DNA of 64,000 nt from Williamsia serinedens (GCF_024171725.1 NZ_JAMTCG010000007.1:186001-250000); one strand, 5' to 3'. Positions 7,782 through 19,739 are shown, counted from the stretch's first letter. Notes: a model not told the origin generated them from the sequence alone. Program-made: numbers and translations.

Positions 7782-8462
7782 GTGAAGTTGCCCTGGAAGA
7801 ACGAGACACCCGCCGAGACCGGTGAGGCGACCTCGTCGTCCGCTCGTGCGGCGGCCGACGCGACCGCCGACGGCACCACCGCCACCGCGACGCGCACCAC
7901 GCAGGGCAAGGGCCGACCGACCCCGAAGCGTCGCGAGGCGGAGGCACGGCGTCGCGGACCGGTGACCCCGGCGCCGCAGACCCGCGCGGAGGCCCGCGCC
8001 CGCCGCAAGGAGCTGAAGGCGACCAGGAGCCGCGCCGAGCGCAAGCAGGACAGCGAGGCCCGCAAGAACGCCCGCATCGAGCAGCGCCAGAAGATGATGG
8101 ACGGCGACGAGCGCTACCTGATGCCCCGTGACAAGGGTCCGGTGCGCAGGTACGCACGCGACGTCGTCGACTCCCGCCGCAACTTCGCCGGTCTCTTCAT
8201 GCCGTTCGCCGTGCTGCTGATCGTCGTCATGTTCCTCCCGGCCATCGCGGTGTACGCCACCCTGCTCATGCTCGTGTTCGCCGTCTTCCTGGTCATCGAC
8301 GGCGTCATCCTCGGGCGCCTGGTGAACAAGCGTGTGCGGGAACGGTTCCCGGACTCCACCGACGGCGGGTTCGGCCTCGGCTGGTACTCCTTCAGCCGGT
8401 CGATGCAGATGCGCTTCATGCGCGCGCCCCGCCCGCAGGTGAAGCCCGGCGACGCGGTCTAG
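7782..8462 (+). CDS. DUF3043 membrane protein
   Basis: 226 residues: about 120 hydrophilic residues rich in Arg, Lys, Ala and Glu (probable coiled coil around [20 protein letters not shown]), then two closely spaced membrane helices (near [20 protein letters not shown] and [20 protein letters not shown]) and a short basic tail. This is the actinobacterial DUF3043 layout; function unknown. GTG 7782 was chosen because TATCCT ends 7 nt upstream; ATG 7749 is possible but lies before that box. It is followed 4 nt later by the cobalamin gene. Confidence 0.85.
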   Translation: MKLPWKNETPAETGEATSSSARAAADATADGTTATATRTTQGKGRPTPKRREAEARRRGPVTPAPQTRAEARARRKELKATRSRAERKQDSEARKNARIEQRQKMMDGDERYLMPRDKGPVRRYARDVVDSRRNFAGLFMPFAVLLIVVMFLPAIAVYATLLMLVFAVFLVIDGVILGRLVNKRVRERFPDSTDGGFGLGWYSFSRSMQMRFMRAPRPQVKPGDAV

Positions 8463-8466
8463 GGGC

Positions 8467-10224
8467 GTGCGCACGCTGGTTCTGGGCGGTATCCGCTCGG
8501 GCAAGTCCGCGCTGGCCGAGGACCTGATCCGCGAGTCCGGCCACGCCGTCCGCTACGTCGCCACCGCGAGTCTGCCGCCCACGGGCGACCCCGACTTCGC
8601 CGCGCGCATCGACGCGCATCGCCGCCGCCGTCCGGCCGGGTGGTCGGTCGTCGAGGACGACGACGTCGCGACCGTGCTCCGCGACGACGCCGACTCCCCC
8701 ACGCTCGTCGACGACCTGGGCAACTGGGTGTCGTCGCACCTCGACCGTCTCGGCGGCTGGGAGGACCCCGACGTCGACCTGACCGATCGTGTCGCCGACC
8801 TCGCCGCCGCCGTCGCGGCCCACCGGGGTGACCTGGTTCTGGTGTCGCCGGAGGTCGGGTTGTCGCTGGTGGCCCCCGTCCCCTCCGGCCGTCGGTTCCA
8901 GGACGAGCTGGGGCGTGTGAACACCGCGGTGGCTGCCGTCTGCGACCGGGTGCTGCTCGTCGTCGCCGGTCGAGTGCTCGAACTCGACGCGCCGGTCGGT
9001 GCCGGTGCCGGTGGTGTCGCTTCGTCCCGTCCCGAGCCGACACCCGCCGTGCCCCCGGCCCCGGCCCCGGCCCCGGCCAACGCTCCGACCGCGGCGGAGA
9101 CCCCGCCCGCACCCCCGGCCCCACCGCTCACGCCGTCCGTCGGTGCCCACCGCGGGGCTCCCGACGAATTCGACGTGGTGGCCTCCCCCGACGCCGTCGT
9201 CGCCGAGGAGGCCCGCACCCGACAGCGGTCACTGACCAAGCCTGCGGGGTCGCTGGGGCGGCTCGAGGACCTGTCGATCTGGGCGGCGTCCTGTCAGGGC
9301 GTCTGCCCGCCCGCTCCGTTCGCCGACCCGGTGGTCGTCGTGTTCGCGGGCGACCACGGTGTCGCACGTGCCGGCGTCTCGGCCTACCCGCCCGAGGTGA
9401 CCGCGCAGATGGTCGCGAACATCGCAGCCGGCGGTGCTGCGGTGTCGGTGCTCGCGCAGCGCGTCGACGCCCGGGTCGTCGTCGAGGACATCGCGGTCGA
9501 CGCCGACACCGATCCCGCCCACTGCGCCCACAAGGTCCGTCGCGGCAGCGGCGACCTCCGGGTGGAGGACGCTCTCAGCGCCGACGAGGTGCGCACAGCC
9601 CTCGCAGCCGGGCGGGCGATCGCCGACGACCTCGTCGACTCGGGCGTCGACCTGCTGATCGCCGGCGATCTCGGCATCGGCAACACGACACCGGCCGCCG
9701 TGCTCGTCGGCACGCTCACCGGCACCGAGCCGGTGGTGGTCGTCGGCCGCGGCACGGGCATCGACGACCACGGCTGGATCCGCAAGACCGCCGCCATCCG
9801 CGACGGCATGCGCCGGGCCCGGAAGGTGTCGCGCTCACCGGTCGACCTGCTCGCGGCGGTCGCCGGCGCCGACATCGCGGCGATGGCGGGGTTCCTCGCG
9901 CAGGCCGCGCTGCGGCGCACACCGGTCATCCTCGACGGCGTCGTGGTCACCGCGGCGGCGTTGGTCGCCGAGGACCTCGCCCCGGGCGCGGTGCGGTGGT
10001 GGCTCGCGGGTCACCGCTCGGCGGAGCCGGCCCACACGATCGCCCTGCGCCAACTCGACCTGGACCCCGTCGTGGAGTTCGGCATGCGTCTCGGCGAGGG
10101 CAGCGGCGCGCTCACCGCCCTGCCCGTCGTGCAGGCCGCGGTCGCGACGCTCGCGTCGATGGCCACGTTCGACGACGCAGGCGTCTCGACCCGCGACGAG
10201 GTCGACGCGACCGAGCCGGTCTGA
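8467..10224 (+). CDS. cobUT: CobU-CobT fusion: adenosylcobinamide kinase/guanylyltransferase plus nicotinate-nucleotide:dimethylbenzimidazole phosphoribosyltransferase
   Basis: 585 residues in one uninterrupted frame. Residues 1-173 are CobU: P-loop GGIRSGKS (7-14), [13 protein letters not shown] with the His that accepts [12 protein letters not shown] and EVGLSLVAP. Residues about 174-232 are a Pro/Ala-rich linker. Residues about 235-585 are Cob[29 protein letters not shown] and [11 protein letters not shown] with the catalytic Glu. CobU activates adenosylcobinamide to its GDP form and CobT makes alpha-ribazole phosphate; CobS, next door, joins the products. So all three nucleotide-loop steps lie in two adjacent genes. 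GTG 8467 follows the previous stop by 4 nt. Confidence 0.93.
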   Translation: MRTLVLGGIRSGKSALAEDLIRESGHAVRYVATASLPPTGDPDFAARIDAHRRRRPAGWSVVEDDDVATVLRDDADSPTLVDDLGNWVSSHLDRLGGWEDPDVDLTDRVADLAAAVAAHRGDLVLVSPEVGLSLVAPVPSGRRFQDELGRVNTAVAAVCDRVLLVVAGRVLELDAPVGAGAGGVASSRPEPTPAVPPAPAPAPANAPTAAETPPAPPAPPLTPSVGAHRGAPDEFDVVASPDAVVAEEARTRQRSLTKPAGSLGRLEDLSIWAASCQGVCPPAPFADPVVVVFAGDHGVARAGVSAYPPEVTAQMVANIAAGGAAVSVLAQRVDARVVVEDIAVDADTDPAHCAHKVRRGSGDLRVEDALSADEVRTALAAGRAIADDLVDSGVDLLIAGDLGIGNTTPAAVLVGTLTGTEPVVVVGRGTGIDDHGWIRKTAAIRDGMRRARKVSRSPVDLLAAVAGADIAAMAGFLAQAALRRTPVILDGVVVTAAALVAEDLAPGAVRWWLAGHRSAEPAHTIALRQLDLDPVVEFGMRLGEGSGALTALPVVQAAVATLASMATFDDAGVSTRDEVDATEPV

Positions 10225-10226
10225 CG

Positions 10227-11006
10227 GTGACCGCCGCCGAGCGGTCCCCGCGGCGTCCGTCGCCGGTACGCGCGGTCGCACTGGCGTTCTCCTGGCTCAC
10301 GGTGCTGCCGGTGCCCCAGCCGCGGTTCACGATCGACCGGGCCGCCGGTGGTTCGGCGATCGCCGCGGCGCCGGTGGTCGGTGTGGTGGTGGGCGCCGCC
10401 ACGGCCGGGATCGCGATCGGACTGGCACAGACCACCCTGCCCACCACCGCGATCGGGCTGCTCGCGGTGGGCTTCCTGGCCCTGGTGACCCGGGGCATGC
10501 ACGTCGACGGTCTGGCCGACACCGCCGACGGGCTCGGCAGCATGCGGCCACCGGAGGCCGCGCGGGAGATCATGCGGAGCGGCCCGGTCGGGCCGTTCGG
10601 CGCGGCGACGCTGGTCGTCGTCCTGGCCCTGCAGGCGATGCTGTTCGGATCGCTCGCCACGGACGGTCGATGGGGCGCGATCGTCGTGTCGGTGGCCCTG
10701 GGTCGCGTCGCGGTGGTGGTCGCCTGCCGGCGGTCCTTCCCGGCCACCGGCGACGGGTTCGGCGCGATCGTCGGTGCGACACAGGGACTGTCGGCGATCG
10801 TCTGGGTCGCCCTCGCCGTCGTCGCGTCGGCGACCGGCGATCCCGACCGGTGGTGGCGGGGGCCGATCGTCACCGTCGTCGTCCTGCTGGGCGTGTCTGT
10901 GTGGACCCGCCACTGCACGAGACGACTCGGCGGCGTCGGCGGCGACGTCCTCGGCGCCACCGTCGAACTCACGACGGTGGCGGCACTCGTCGGTCTGGCG
11001 CTGTAG
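10227..11006 (+). CDS. cobS: Adenosylcobinamide-GDP ribazoletransferase (cobalamin synthase)
   Basis: 259-residue polytopic membrane protein. It shows FSWLTVLPVP near the N-terminus and the conserved acidic segment HVDGLADTADGLG (metal and phosphate binding), followed by REIMRSGPVGPFGA. It joins adenosylcobinamide-GDP with alpha-ribazole (phosphate) at the membrane, the last assembly step of adenosylcobalamin. GTG 10227 lies 2 nt after the cobUT stop, so the pair is cotranscribed and probably coupled. A hairpin follows at 11031. Confidence 0.95.
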   Translation: MTAAERSPRRPSPVRAVALAFSWLTVLPVPQPRFTIDRAAGGSAIAAAPVVGVVVGAATAGIAIGLAQTTLPTTAIGLLAVGFLALVTRGMHVDGLADTADGLGSMRPPEAAREIMRSGPVGPFGAATLVVVLALQAMLFGSLATDGRWGAIVVSVALGRVAVVVACRRSFPATGDGFGAIVGATQGLSAIVWVALAVVASATGDPDRWWRGPIVTVVVLLGVSVWTRHCTRRLGGVGGDVLGATVELTTVAALVGLAL

Positions 11007-11030
11007 CCGCCCACTCGACGTCCACGACCG

Positions 11031-11047
11031 CCCACTCGACGAGTGGG
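11031..11047. terminator. Hairpin between cobS and ilvE
   Basis: CCCACTC / GAGTGGG with a 3-nt loop lies in the 59-bp gap between two convergent genes. The sequence CCGCCCACTCGACG occurs twice in this gap, about 22 bp apart, so part of the gap is a direct repeat. Confidence 0.6.
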
Positions 11048-11065
11048 TTCGGCCCGGCGGAGGTG

Positions 11066-12169
11066 TCAGGCGCCGTGCAGCGGGGTCATCCAGCCATGGG
11101 TGTCGGCGAACGTGCCGCGTTGGATCCCGGTGAGGGTGTCGCGCAGCGCGGTCGTGACCTGGCCGGGCTGACCGTCACCGATGGCGTAGTCGTCGGAGTC
11201 GCTCGCGACGCGTCCGATCGGTGTGATCACGGCGGCGGTGCCGCAGGCGAACACCTCGGTGATGTCACCGGACGCGACGCCCTTGCGCAGTTCCTCGACC
11301 GACACCTTGCGCTCCTCGACGGCGATGCCCGCGTCCACCGACAGCGACAGCAGCGAGTCGCGGGTGACACCGGGCAGCAGCGAACCGGTGAGCTCGGGGG
11401 TGACGAGGCGGGCGTCGGCGCCGGAACCGAAGACGAAGAAGAGGTTCATGCCGCCCATCTCCTCGATGAACCGGCGCTCGATCGCGTCAAGCCAGACCAC
11501 CTGCTCGCACCCGTGCTCGGCGGCCTGTGCCTGCGCGAGCAGCGACGCGGCGTAGTTGCCGCCCGTCTTCGCGTCGCCGATCCCGCCCGGGGCCGCGCGC
11601 ACGTACTCCGACGACAGCCACACGCTGACCGGCTTGAGGCCACCCGGGAAGTACGCGCCGGCCGGCGAGGCGATGACCACATACATGTAGGTGTTCGACG
11701 GCCGCACACCGAGCGCGGGATCGGTCGCGAACATGAACGGTCGCAGGTAGAGCGAGTCCTCGCCACCCGCGGCGGGCACCCACTCGTGGTCGGCGGCGAG
11801 CAGTGCCCGCAGCGACTCGAGGAAGTCCTCCTCGGGCAGCTCCGGCATGGCCAGACGTCGCGCCGACGAGTTGAGGCGGCGGGCGTTCGCGTCGGGCCGG
11901 AACGAGGCGATGGTCCCGTTCGGCTGCCGGTAGGCCTTCAGACCCTCGAAGATCTCCTGCGCGTAGTGCAGCACCATCGCCGAGGGGTCCAGCGCGATCG
12001 GTCCGTACGGCTCGACGCGCGGCGCGTGCCAGCCACGGTCGGCGTCGTAGTCGATCAGGACCATGTGGTCGGTGAAGAAATTGCCGAACCCCGGGGCCTG
12101 CAGGATCTCCGCACGTCGCGAGGCCGGGGTCGGCTGCGGGTGCTCGGCACGGGTGAACTGCATGGTCAT
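11066..12169 (-). CDS. ilvE: Branched-chain amino acid aminotransferase, class IV
   Basis: 367 residues of a PLP-dependent fold IV aminotransferase that interconverts Val, Leu and Ile with their 2-oxo acids using glutamate. Visible marks are [14 protein letters not shown] near residue 75, [12 protein letters not shown], the lysine region [12 protein letters not shown] expected to hold the PLP Schiff base, and the signature [12 protein letters not shown] with the later [14 protein letters not shown] 12169 has a TACGAT box 6 nt upstream (leaderless). Single gene, convergent with cobS. Confidence 0.95.
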   Translation of the reverse strand: MTMQFTRAEHPQPTPASRRAEILQAPGFGNFFTDHMVLIDYDADRGWHAPRVEPYGPIALDPSAMVLHYAQEIFEGLKAYRQPNGTIASFRPDANARRLNSSARRLAMPELPEEDFLESLRALLAADHEWVPAAGGEDSLYLRPFMFATDPALGVRPSNTYMYVVIASPAGAYFPGGLKPVSVWLSSEYVRAAPGGIGDAKTGGNYAASLLAQAQAAEHGCEQVVWLDAIERRFIEEMGGMNLFFVFGSGADARLVTPELTGSLLPGVTRDSLLSLSVDAGIAVEERKVSVEELRKGVASGDITEVFACGTAAVITPIGRVASDSDDYAIGDGQPGQVTTALRDTLTGIQRGTFADTHGWMTPLHGA

Positions 12170-12236
12170 GGGGCGATCGTAGACCCCGCACCGCTCGCCC
12201 CACCCGCCCCACACGGGCGCGGGACCGGGGACGAGG

Positions 12237-13349
12237 TCAGCGGGTGCGCACGTCCACGAACGGCGGCGCGACGACCTCGCACTCGAGGCCGCGACCGCGC
12301 ACGTCGACGAGGACGGTGTCACCGTCGGCGACGTCGGCGGCGGTGTCGACGAGCGCGAGCGCGATGCCCTGCTTGAGGCTCGGGGAGAACGTGCCCGACG
12401 TGCAGAGCCCGATGTCGGTGCCCGACGGGGTGGTGACGCGACAGTCGGCGCGCGGGACGCCACGGCCGGTCGCACGCAGGCCGCGCAGTCGCCGTGCGGG
12501 TCCGGCCTCCTTCTCCGCGAGGAGCGCCTCCCGACCGAAGAACTCGGGCTTCTTCCACCCGACCGCCCAGCCACAGCGCGCCTGGACGGGGCTGATGTCG
12601 AGCGACAGCTCGTGGCCGTGCAGCGGGTACCCCATCTCGGTGCGCAGGGTGTCGCGGGCGCCGAGACCGGCGGGCAGGCCCTGGGCGTCGGTGACCGCGG
12701 CGAGGATCGCGTCGAAGACCGCGGCGGTGTCGTCCCACGTCGGCAGCAGTTCGTAGCCGTGCTCGCCGGTGTAGCCGGTCCGGCAGACACGCACCCGGCA
12801 GGTGCGTCCGTCCGCCGCGAGGTCGGCGTCGGCGAAGGCCATGTAGTCCATGTCGGCGGGCAGACCGACCGCCTCAAGGACCTGCGCCGACCGCGGGCCC
12901 TGCACCGCGAGGACGCCGAACTCCCGGTGACGGTCGGTGACGGTGATGTCGTCGGGTGCCACGGCCTGCAGGGCTGCGACCACCGCCGCGGTGTTCGCCG
13001 CGTTGAGGACGAGGAAGATCTCGTCGTCGCTCACCCGGTACGCGATGAGGTCGTCGACGACCCCGCCCGACGCGTCGGCGCACAGGGTGTACTGCGCCTT
13101 GCCGGCCCCGATGCGGTCGAGATCGTTGGTGAGACAGCGGTTCACGAACGCCGCGGCGCCGGGGCCGACGACCGAGGCCTTGCCGAGGTGGCTCACGTCG
13201 AACAGTCCGACGGTCTCGCGGACGGCCGTGTGCTCGGCGACCGTGCCCGAGTACGAGACCGGCATCGACCACCCGCCGAACTCCGCGAACGTCGCCCCGA
13301 GGGCGGTGTGGACGTCGGTGATCGGACCCGGGATCGGCGCATCGGACAT
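12237..13349 (-). CDS. gcvT: Aminomethyltransferase, glycine cleavage system T protein
   Basis: 370 residues. [11 protein letters not shown] at the N-terminus, [30 protein letters not shown] and [12 protein letters not shown] are typical of GcvT, which takes the aminomethyl group from lipoylated H protein and hands the methylene to tetrahydrofolate with release of ammonia. Genes for the P and H proteins are not in the window. ATG 13349 has TATGGT ending 7 nt upstream, so the transcript is probably leaderless. Divergent from pepA; lipoate genes lie 5 kb away. Confidence 0.95.
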   Translation of the reverse strand: MSDAPIPGPITDVHTALGATFAEFGGWSMPVSYSGTVAEHTAVRETVGLFDVSHLGKASVVGPGAAAFVNRCLTNDLDRIGAGKAQYTLCADASGGVVDDLIAYRVSDDEIFLVLNAANTAAVVAALQAVAPDDITVTDRHREFGVLAVQGPRSAQVLEAVGLPADMDYMAFADADLAADGRTCRVRVCRTGYTGEHGYELLPTWDDTAAVFDAILAAVTDAQGLPAGLGARDTLRTEMGYPLHGHELSLDISPVQARCGWAVGWKKPEFFGREALLAEKEAGPARRLRGLRATGRGVPRADCRVTTPSGTDIGLCTSGTFSPSLKQGIALALVDTAADVADGDTVLVDVRGRGLECEVVAPPFVDVRTR

Positions 13350-13450
13350 GCCCGACACCATAGAGGGAGCCGTCGCACCACGCGGGTCGCGCCGTCGCGT
13401 CACGCCCGTAGGCTGGGCGGTCGCAAACCGTTCGACCCGAAAGGCGCACC

Positions 13451-14956
13451 GTGACCACCTCTTCCGACGCCCGCCGTCTCGGCCCCGATCTCCGTGTGGC
13501 GCAGGATCTCGCCGCCGACGTGCTCGTCGTCGGGCTGCACACCGCGTCCGACGACGGCGGGTCCCCGCGCGTCGCGGGGACGGGGCTGTCGGAGGAGGTC
13601 GCCACCGCGATCGCGACGGCCGCCGCCGCGGTCGGCGCGACCGGTGCGGTCGGGCAGACGCACCGCGTACCCGCGCCGCAGGGTGTCGACACCACCAGCG
13701 TGGTCACGGTGGGACTCGGCGGCGACGGTGACGTCACCGGTGACGCCGTCCGCCAGGCCGCCGGCACGGCGGCGCGCGGACTCGACGGTGTCGCGAGCGC
13801 GGTCACCACCCTGTCCACGCTCGACCTGTCCGCCGCGGCCGAGGGCTTCTTCCTCGGGGCCTACCGCTTCGAGGACTTCCGGTCGGAGAAGTCACGGTCG
13901 TCCACGCACCCGCTCGGTGCGGTCTCGCTCGTCGCCGACGGTGTCGACGACGCAGACGCCGTCGTCGAGCACGCCCGCCACGTCGCGGAGGCAGTGACGA
14001 TCGCCCGCGACTTCGTGAACACCCCGCCGAGCCACCTCTACCCGGACGAGTTCGCGCGCCGCGCCGCCGACCTCGGTCGCGAGGCGGGCCTGGAGGTCGA
14101 GGTCCTCGACGACGAGGCCCTGCGTGCGGGCGGGTACGGCGGGATCATCGGCGTCGGCAAGGGCTCGTCCCGACAGCCGCGCCTGGTGCGGCTCGCCCAC
14201 CGCAGCGGCGTGGACGGCGCCCGCACGGTCGCCCTCGTCGGCAAGGGCATCACGTTCGACACCGGTGGCATCTCCATCAAGCCCGCGGCGGGCATGGAGA
14301 ACATGACGTCGGACATGGGTGGCGCGGCGGCGGTCGTCGCGACAGTCGTGCTCGCCGCGCGCCTGCGCGTCGGGGTGGACGTGATCGCGACCGTGCCGAT
14401 GGCCGAGAACATGCCGTCGTCGACCGCGCAGCGGCCCGGCGACGTCCTCACCCAGTACGGCGGCACCACCGTGGAGGTGCTCAACACCGACGCCGAGGGG
14501 CGGCTGATCCTGGCCGACGCGATCGTGCGTGCCCTCGAGGACGATCCGGACTACCTCATCGACACCGCCACGCTCACCGGCGCGCAGATGGTCGCGCTCG
14601 GCGCGCGCACGCCCGGCGTGATGGGCACCGACGACTTCCGCGACCGTGTCGCGGCGATCTCGCGTCGGGTCGGCGAGCACGGCTGGCCGATGCCGTTCCC
14701 GGAAGAGTTGCGGGCCGACCTGAAGTCGCGGGTCGCCGACCTGGCGAACGTCACGAACCACCGCAACGGCGGCATGCTCGCGGCGGGCATCTTCCTGCGG
14801 GAGTTCGTCCCGGCGGGGCTGGACTGGGCCCACGTCGACATCGCCGGGCCGGCCTTCAACACCGGCGGCCCGTGGGGCCACACGCCGAAGGGCGGGACGG
14901 GTGTGCCGGTGCGCACGATGATCGCCGTCATCGAGGACATCGCGGCGCAGGGCTGA
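13451..14956 (+). CDS. pepA: Leucyl aminopeptidase, M17 family
   Basis: 501 residues. The C-terminal catalytic half carries the M17 hallmarks: [16 protein letters not shown] (Lys and Asp metal ligands), [11 protein letters not shown], and the signature [14 protein letters not shown]. Two divalent metals remove N-terminal residues from peptides in the cytosol. The N-terminal part (about residues 1-170) is the poorly conserved macro-like domain. GTG 13451 is preceded by GAAAGG. Divergent from gcvT. Confidence 0.94.
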   Translation: MTTSSDARRLGPDLRVAQDLAADVLVVGLHTASDDGGSPRVAGTGLSEEVATAIATAAAAVGATGAVGQTHRVPAPQGVDTTSVVTVGLGGDGDVTGDAVRQAAGTAARGLDGVASAVTTLSTLDLSAAAEGFFLGAYRFEDFRSEKSRSSTHPLGAVSLVADGVDDADAVVEHARHVAEAVTIARDFVNTPPSHLYPDEFARRAADLGREAGLEVEVLDDEALRAGGYGGIIGVGKGSSRQPRLVRLAHRSGVDGARTVALVGKGITFDTGGISIKPAAGMENMTSDMGGAAAVVATVVLAARLRVGVDVIATVPMAENMPSSTAQRPGDVLTQYGGTTVEVLNTDAEGRLILADAIVRALEDDPDYLIDTATLTGAQMVALGARTPGVMGTDDFRDRVAAISRRVGEHGWPMPFPEELRADLKSRVADLANVTNHRNGGMLAAGIFLREFVPAGLDWAHVDIAGPAFNTGGPWGHTPKGGTGVPVRTMIAVIEDIAAQG

Positions 14957-15153
14957 CGCTGCCGCGGTGACCTCGTCCACGGCCCCGACGCAGACGTGGC
15001 AGGGGTCACCGTCGGACAGGTCCCTACGGGTAGGGTTTTCCCCGAGGGCACGGCCGCACCATGTCGTGCCCGACCGCACGCCCGCGTCGCCTCACCCGTG
15101 GCGACCGGAACCGACGATCGCACACCGGATCTCGAGTCGAGGAGTCGACAGAC

Positions 15154-17034
15154 ATGGCCTTCTCCGTCCAGATGCCCGCTCTCGGCGAGAGCGTCACCGA
15201 GGGAACAGTCACCCGCTGGCTGAAGCAGGAGGGGGACACGGTCACCGAGGACGAGCCGCTGCTCGAGGTGTCGACCGACAAGGTCGACACCGAGATCCCG
15301 GCACCGGCCTCCGGCGTGCTGACCAAGATCATCGCCCAGGAGGACGACGTGGTCGAGGTCGGTGGCGACCTCGCCGAGATCGGCGAGGAGGGCGAGGCGC
15401 CCTCCGGCGGCGACGACGCCGGCAGCGACGACGCCGCCGACGACTCCTCAGACGACGAGGCCGGCGGCACCGCACCCGAGGACACCTCCGGCGATTCCCC
15501 CGCCGACGAACCCGAGCCGTCCGACGAGGCCGACGAGCCCGCGAAGAAGCCGTCCGCCGACACCGGGTCGAGCGACGGCGACAGCACCGACGTGACGATG
15601 CCCGAGCTCGGCGAGTCGGTCACCGAGGGCACCGTGACCAACTGGCTGAAGTCCGTCGGCGACGAGGTCGCCGCGGACGAGCCGCTGCTCGAGGTCTCCA
15701 CCGACAAGGTCGACACCGAGATCCCGTCGCCCGTGTCGGGCACCCTCCTCGAGATCGTCGCGAACGAGGACGACGTCGTCGAGGTCGGCGGCAAGCTCGC
15801 CGTGATCGGGTCGGGCAGCCCCTCGTCGTCGGGCGGGTCCACCCCGTCCTCCGACGACTCAGGCGCCGACTCCGCCGACGCCGACACCGATCCGGGCAGC
15901 TCCGACGCCGGCACGGAGTCGGTCGCATCGGAGTCCGACACCTCGCCCCAGCCCGAGCCCGACGCACCGGAGCAGGAGGCACCGAAGGCGGAGGAGCCGA
16001 AGGCCGCGCCGAAGCAGGAGTCGTCGGGCGGTGACTCGTCGCGATCGCAGCCGGACACGCTGTCGTCGACCCCGTACGTCACTCCCCTGGTGCGCAAGCT
16101 GGCCCAGGAGAACGGCGTCGACCTCGACTCGGTGAAGGGCACCGGCGTCGGTGGCCGCATCCGCAAACAGGACGTGCTGGCCGCCGCCGAGGAGAAGAAG
16201 GCGCCCGCCCAGGAGTCGGCACCGGCCGCGTCGTCCGCTCCGGCCGCGTCCGCGCCGTCGACGCCGAGCACCCCGTCGGCGCCGAAGGGTGTTCGCCCCG
16301 AGCTCGCCGCGCTGCGCGGGACGACCCAGAAGGTCAACCGGATCCGCCTCATCACGGCCAAGAAGACCCGCGAGTCGCTGCAGACCAGCGCGCAGCTCAC
16401 GCAGGTCTTCGAGGTCGACATGACCCGTGTCGTGGCGCTGCGGCGGGCCGCCAAGGAGTCGTTCAAGTCCTCCGAGGGCGTGAACCTCACCTACCTGCCG
16501 ATCATCGCCAAGGCGACCGTCGAGGCGCTCAAGGCGCACCCGAACGTCAACGCCAGCATCGACGAGGACGCCAAGGAGATCACCTACCACTCGTCGGTGA
16601 ACCTCGGCATCGCCGTCGACACCGAGCAGGGCCTGCTCTCCCCGGTGATCCACAACGCCGATGACCTGTCGATCGCGGGCCTGGCGCGTGCGATCGCCGA
16701 CATCGCGTCCCGCGCCCGCAGCAACGGTCTCAAGCCCGACGAGTTGGCCGGTGGCACGTTCACAATCACCAACATCGGCAGCCAGGGCGCGCTCTTCGAC
16801 ACCCCGATCCTGGTGCCGCCGCAGGCGGCGATGCTGGGTACCGGTGCGATCGTCAAGCGTCCCACGGTGATCACCGCCGAGGACGGGTCCGAGTCGATCG
16901 CGGTGCGCTCGATGTCGTTCCTGCCCTTGACCTATGACCACCGACTCATCGACGGCGCGGACGCCGGCCGGTTCCTGACCACGGTCAAGCACCGGCTCGA
17001 GGAAGCGGCGTTCGGGGCCGAGCTGGGGCTCTAG
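15154..17034 (+). CDS. sucB: Dihydrolipoamide acyltransferase E2 of 2-oxo acid dehydrogenase (SucB/DlaT)
   Basis: 626 residues. Two lipoyl domains, each with the lipoylation site [12 protein letters not shown] (about residues 38-52 and 180-193), are separated by long Asp/Ser/Glu/Pro linkers; then an E3-binding domain ([17 protein letters not shown]...[12 protein letters not shown]) and the acyltransferase core ending in the catalytic [16 protein letters not shown]. Mycobacterial homologues (DlaT) serve pyruvate dehydrogenase and the antioxidant peroxidase system, so the name SucB should be read broadly. GAGGAG lies upstream of ATG 15154; the 197-bp gap before it carries a TAGGGT box. lipB and lipA, which make and attach its cofactor, follow downstream. 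Confidence 0.94.
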   Translation: MAFSVQMPALGESVTEGTVTRWLKQEGDTVTEDEPLLEVSTDKVDTEIPAPASGVLTKIIAQEDDVVEVGGDLAEIGEEGEAPSGGDDAGSDDAADDSSDDEAGGTAPEDTSGDSPADEPEPSDEADEPAKKPSADTGSSDGDSTDVTMPELGESVTEGTVTNWLKSVGDEVAADEPLLEVSTDKVDTEIPSPVSGTLLEIVANEDDVVEVGGKLAVIGSGSPSSSGGSTPSSDDSGADSADADTDPGSSDAGTESVASESDTSPQPEPDAPEQEAPKAEEPKAAPKQESSGGDSSRSQPDTLSSTPYVTPLVRKLAQENGVDLDSVKGTGVGGRIRKQDVLAAAEEKKAPAQESAPAASSAPAASAPSTPSTPSAPKGVRPELAALRGTTQKVNRIRLITAKKTRESLQTSAQLTQVFEVDMTRVVALRRAAKESFKSSEGVNLTYLPIIAKATVEALKAHPNVNASIDEDAKEITYHSSVNLGIAVDTEQGLLSPVIHNADDLSIAGLARAIADIASRARSNGLKPDELAGGTFTITNIGSQGALFDTPILVPPQAAMLGTGAIVKRPTVITAEDGSESIAVRSMSFLPLTYDHRLIDGADAGRFLTTVKHRLEEAAFGAELGL

Positions 17035-17039
17035 TCCCG

Positions 17040-17927
17040 ATGCGCGTGGTGGTCGCCGGCTCGTCCGGCCTCATCGGCACGGCCCTCGTGGCCGCGTTGC
17101 GGGACGGTGGGCACGACGTGTCCCGGCTGGTCCGGCGTGAACCGCGATCGGCCGACGAGATCGGTTGGGCGCCGGAGACGTTCGGACTGACCGACGACGC
17201 GCTGACAGGTGTCGACGCCGTCGTGAACCTGTGCGGCGTCGGCATCGCGAGTCGGCCCTGGTCGGGCCAGTTCAAGCAGGAGCTGCGCGACAGTCGGATC
17301 ATCCCGACCCAGGTGCTCGCCGACGCGGTCGTCGAACACCGGGTCCCGATCTTCGTCAGTGCCAGCGCCACCGGGTTCTACGGGTTCACCGGCGACGACG
17401 AGCGCACCGAGAGCAGTCCCCGCGGCAGCGGCTTCCTGGCCGATCTCTCCGCCGACTGGGAACGGACGGCGTCGCTGGCGACGTCGGCGCGCGTGGTGCA
17501 CCTGCGCACCGCTCCGGTGTTCTCCCGCTCCGGCGGTCTCCTCGGGCCGCTGCGACCGCTGTTCAAGGCCGGTCTCGGCGCGAAGCTGGGCGACGGGAAG
17601 CAGTGGTTCCCGTGGATCACGCTGCCCGACCACGTCCGGGCCGTGCAGCACGTGCTGACAGGCGACATGACTGGCCCGGTCAACCTGACCTCCCCGCAGC
17701 CGGTCACCAACGCCGAGTTCACCGCCGCCTTCGGGCGCGCCGTGCACCGGCCCGCGTTCTTCAGGGCTCCCCGCGCGGTGTTGCGGGTGGCCGGCGGTGA
17801 GCTGGCCCTGGAGATGCTGCTCGGTGGTCAACGCGCGGTGCCGACGGTGCTGCAGGACACCGGTTTCACGTTCACCCACCCGACGATCGACGACGGCCTG
17901 CGGTGGGCGAACGGGAGCGACCGGTGA
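17040..17927 (+). CDS. TIGR01777-family epimerase-like NAD(P)-binding protein
   Basis: 295 residues of an atypical short-chain dehydrogenase: N-terminal nucleotide-binding [10 protein letters not shown], then [23 protein letters not shown] and a C-terminal DUF1731-like part ([18 protein letters not shown]). The family is widespread but its substrate is not established. It lies 5 nt after sucB and overlaps lipB by 4 nt (GTGA), so it is embedded in the sucB-lipB unit. A link to lipoate metabolism is suggested by position only. Confidence 0.88.
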   Translation: MRVVVAGSSGLIGTALVAALRDGGHDVSRLVRREPRSADEIGWAPETFGLTDDALTGVDAVVNLCGVGIASRPWSGQFKQELRDSRIIPTQVLADAVVEHRVPIFVSASATGFYGFTGDDERTESSPRGSGFLADLSADWERTASLATSARVVHLRTAPVFSRSGGLLGPLRPLFKAGLGAKLGDGKQWFPWITLPDHVRAVQHVLTGDMTGPVNLTSPQPVTNAEFTAAFGRAVHRPAFFRAPRAVLRVAGGELALEMLLGGQRAVPTVLQDTGFTFTHPTIDDGLRWANGSDR

Positions 17928-18634
17928 GCGGCGCCCGCCGCGACACCTCCGCGCTCGAGGTCCGCGCACTGGGCGTCGTCGACTACGCCGAGGCGTTCGA
18001 GGCCCAGCACCGACTGGCGGGCGAGCGCGCCGACGGCACGCTGGACCATGACGTGCTGCTGCTGCTCGAGCACCCGCCGGTCTACACCGCCGGCAAGCGC
18101 ACCGAGCCCGGCGACCGCCCCGTGGACGGCACCCCCGTGGTCGAGGTCGACCGCGGCGGGAAGATCACCTGGCACGGTCCCGGTCAGCTCGTCGGCTACC
18201 CGATCGTGGCGCTGGCCGAGCCGCTCGACGTCGTCGACTACGTGCGCCGCATCGAGGAGGCCATGATCACAGTCTGCGCCGCGTGGGGCGTGGACGCCGG
18301 ACGGGTCGACGGCCGCAGCGGCGCCTGGGTCGCCGCCGACCTCGCGACCGGCCGCCCGGAGCGCAAGGTCGCCGCGATCGGCATCCGCGTCGCGCGCGGG
18401 GTGGCGCTGCACGGGTTCGCGCTCAACTGCGATCCCGATCTCGGCGCGTTCTCCTCGATCGTCCCGTGCGGCATCCCCGACGCCGGCGTCACCTCGCTGA
18501 GCGCCGAACTCGGTCGCCACGTCGGCGTCGACGACGTCCGCGACGCCGTGGCGACGGCGGTCGCCGACGCGCTCGACGGCCCCCGACCGCGGACCGATGC
18601 GCACGACCGGCCGCGCGTAGCATCGACGCAGTGA
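17924..18634 (+). CDS. lipB: Octanoyltransferase (lipoate-protein ligase B)
   Basis: 236 residues. The catalytic lysine segment [21 protein letters not shown] and the catalytic cysteine in [14 protein letters not shown] are both present, with [16 protein letters not shown] before them. LipB moves octanoyl from acyl carrier protein to the lysine of lipoyl domains. GTG 17924 was chosen over the in-frame GTG 17903 because it overlaps the previous stop and has GGGAG 6 nt upstream. The reading frame overlaps lipA by 4 nt. Confidence 0.95.
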   Translation: MSGARRDTSALEVRALGVVDYAEAFEAQHRLAGERADGTLDHDVLLLLEHPPVYTAGKRTEPGDRPVDGTPVVEVDRGGKITWHGPGQLVGYPIVALAEPLDVVDYVRRIEEAMITVCAAWGVDAGRVDGRSGAWVAADLATGRPERKVAAIGIRVARGVALHGFALNCDPDLGAFSSIVPCGIPDAGVTSLSAELGRHVGVDDVRDAVATAVADALDGPRPRTDAHDRPRVASTQ

Positions 18635-19686
18635 CATCGCACTCGCCTGACACCGCCACCGCTTCCCCGGACAGCACCGGCGCTGCGCCCGGCGGTCGGA
18701 AGCTGCTGCGTCTCGAGGTGCGGAACGCGCAGACCCCGATCGAGCGCAAGCCGAAGTGGATCCGCACCCGCGCGACGATGGGCCCCGAGTACACCGAGCT
18801 GAAGGGCCTGGTGAAGCGCGAGGGCCTGCACACGGTGTGCGAGGAGGCGGGCTGCCCCAACATCTACGAGTGCTGGGAGGACCGGGAGGCCACGTTCCTG
18901 ATCGGCGGCGAGCAGTGCACCCGACGGTGCGACTTCTGCCAGATCGACACGGGCAAGCCCGCAGAGCTCGATCGTGACGAGCCGCGTCGCGTCGCCGAGA
19001 GCGTCCAGGCGATGGGTCTGCGGTACTCCACCATCACCGGCGTCGCGCGCGACGACCTGCCCGACGGGGGCGCATGGCTCTACGCCGAGACGGTCCGTCA
19101 GATCCACGCCCTCAATCCCGGCACCGGCGTCGAGAACCTGATCCCCGACTTCACCGGGAACGCCGACCAGCTCGCCGAGGTCTTCGACTCCCGTCCCGAG
19201 GTGTTGGCCCACAACCTCGAGACGGTCCCCCGCATCTTCAAGCGGATCCGCCCCGCGTTCCGCTACGACCGCAGCCTCGCCGTGCTGACCGCCGCCCGCG
19301 ACGCCGGGCTGGTCACCAAGAGCAATTTGATCCTGGGCATGGGCGAGACGCCCGAGGAGATCCGCGAGGCCCTGGCCGACCTCCACGAGGCGGGCTGCGA
19401 CATCGTCACGATCACCCAGTACCTGCGCCCCTCGCCGCGGCATCACCCTGTGGACCGCTGGGTCAAGCCGGAGGAGTTCGTCGAGCACTCGCAGTACGCC
19501 GAGGAACTCGGTTTCGCCGGTGTGATGGCTGGTCCGCTCGTGCGCTCGTCGTACCGCGCCGGGCGTCTGTACGCCCAGGCGATGCGCCGCCACGGGCGCG
19601 AACTGCCCGCCGCGATGGCCCACCTGGCCGACGAGTCCGGCGCGGCCCAGGAGGCCACCTCGGTGCTGGAGCGCCTCGCCCGCTGA
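18631..19686 (+). CDS. lipA: Lipoyl synthase, radical SAM
   Basis: 351 residues with both cluster motifs: [12 protein letters not shown] for the auxiliary 4Fe-4S cluster and CTRRCDFC for the radical-SAM cluster, plus C-terminal VRSSYRAG. It inserts two sulfurs into protein-bound octanoyl groups made by LipB. GTG 18631 overlaps the lipB stop. A TAGCAT box ends 7 nt upstream inside lipB, so lipA may also have its own leaderless transcript. Confidence 0.97.
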   Translation: MTSHSPDTATASPDSTGAAPGGRKLLRLEVRNAQTPIERKPKWIRTRATMGPEYTELKGLVKREGLHTVCEEAGCPNIYECWEDREATFLIGGEQCTRRCDFCQIDTGKPAELDRDEPRRVAESVQAMGLRYSTITGVARDDLPDGGAWLYAETVRQIHALNPGTGVENLIPDFTGNADQLAEVFDSRPEVLAHNLETVPRIFKRIRPAFRYDRSLAVLTAARDAGLVTKSNLILGMGETPEEIREALADLHEAGCDIVTITQYLRPSPRHHPVDRWVKPEEFVEHSQYAEELGFAGVMAGPLVRSSYRAGRLYAQAMRRHGRELPAAMAHLADESGAAQEATSVLERLAR

Positions 19687-19739
19687 CGTCGTCTCCGGTC
19701 CGGTCGGAGGGCCGCGCCCGGTCCCCTATCCTGGGTGCC

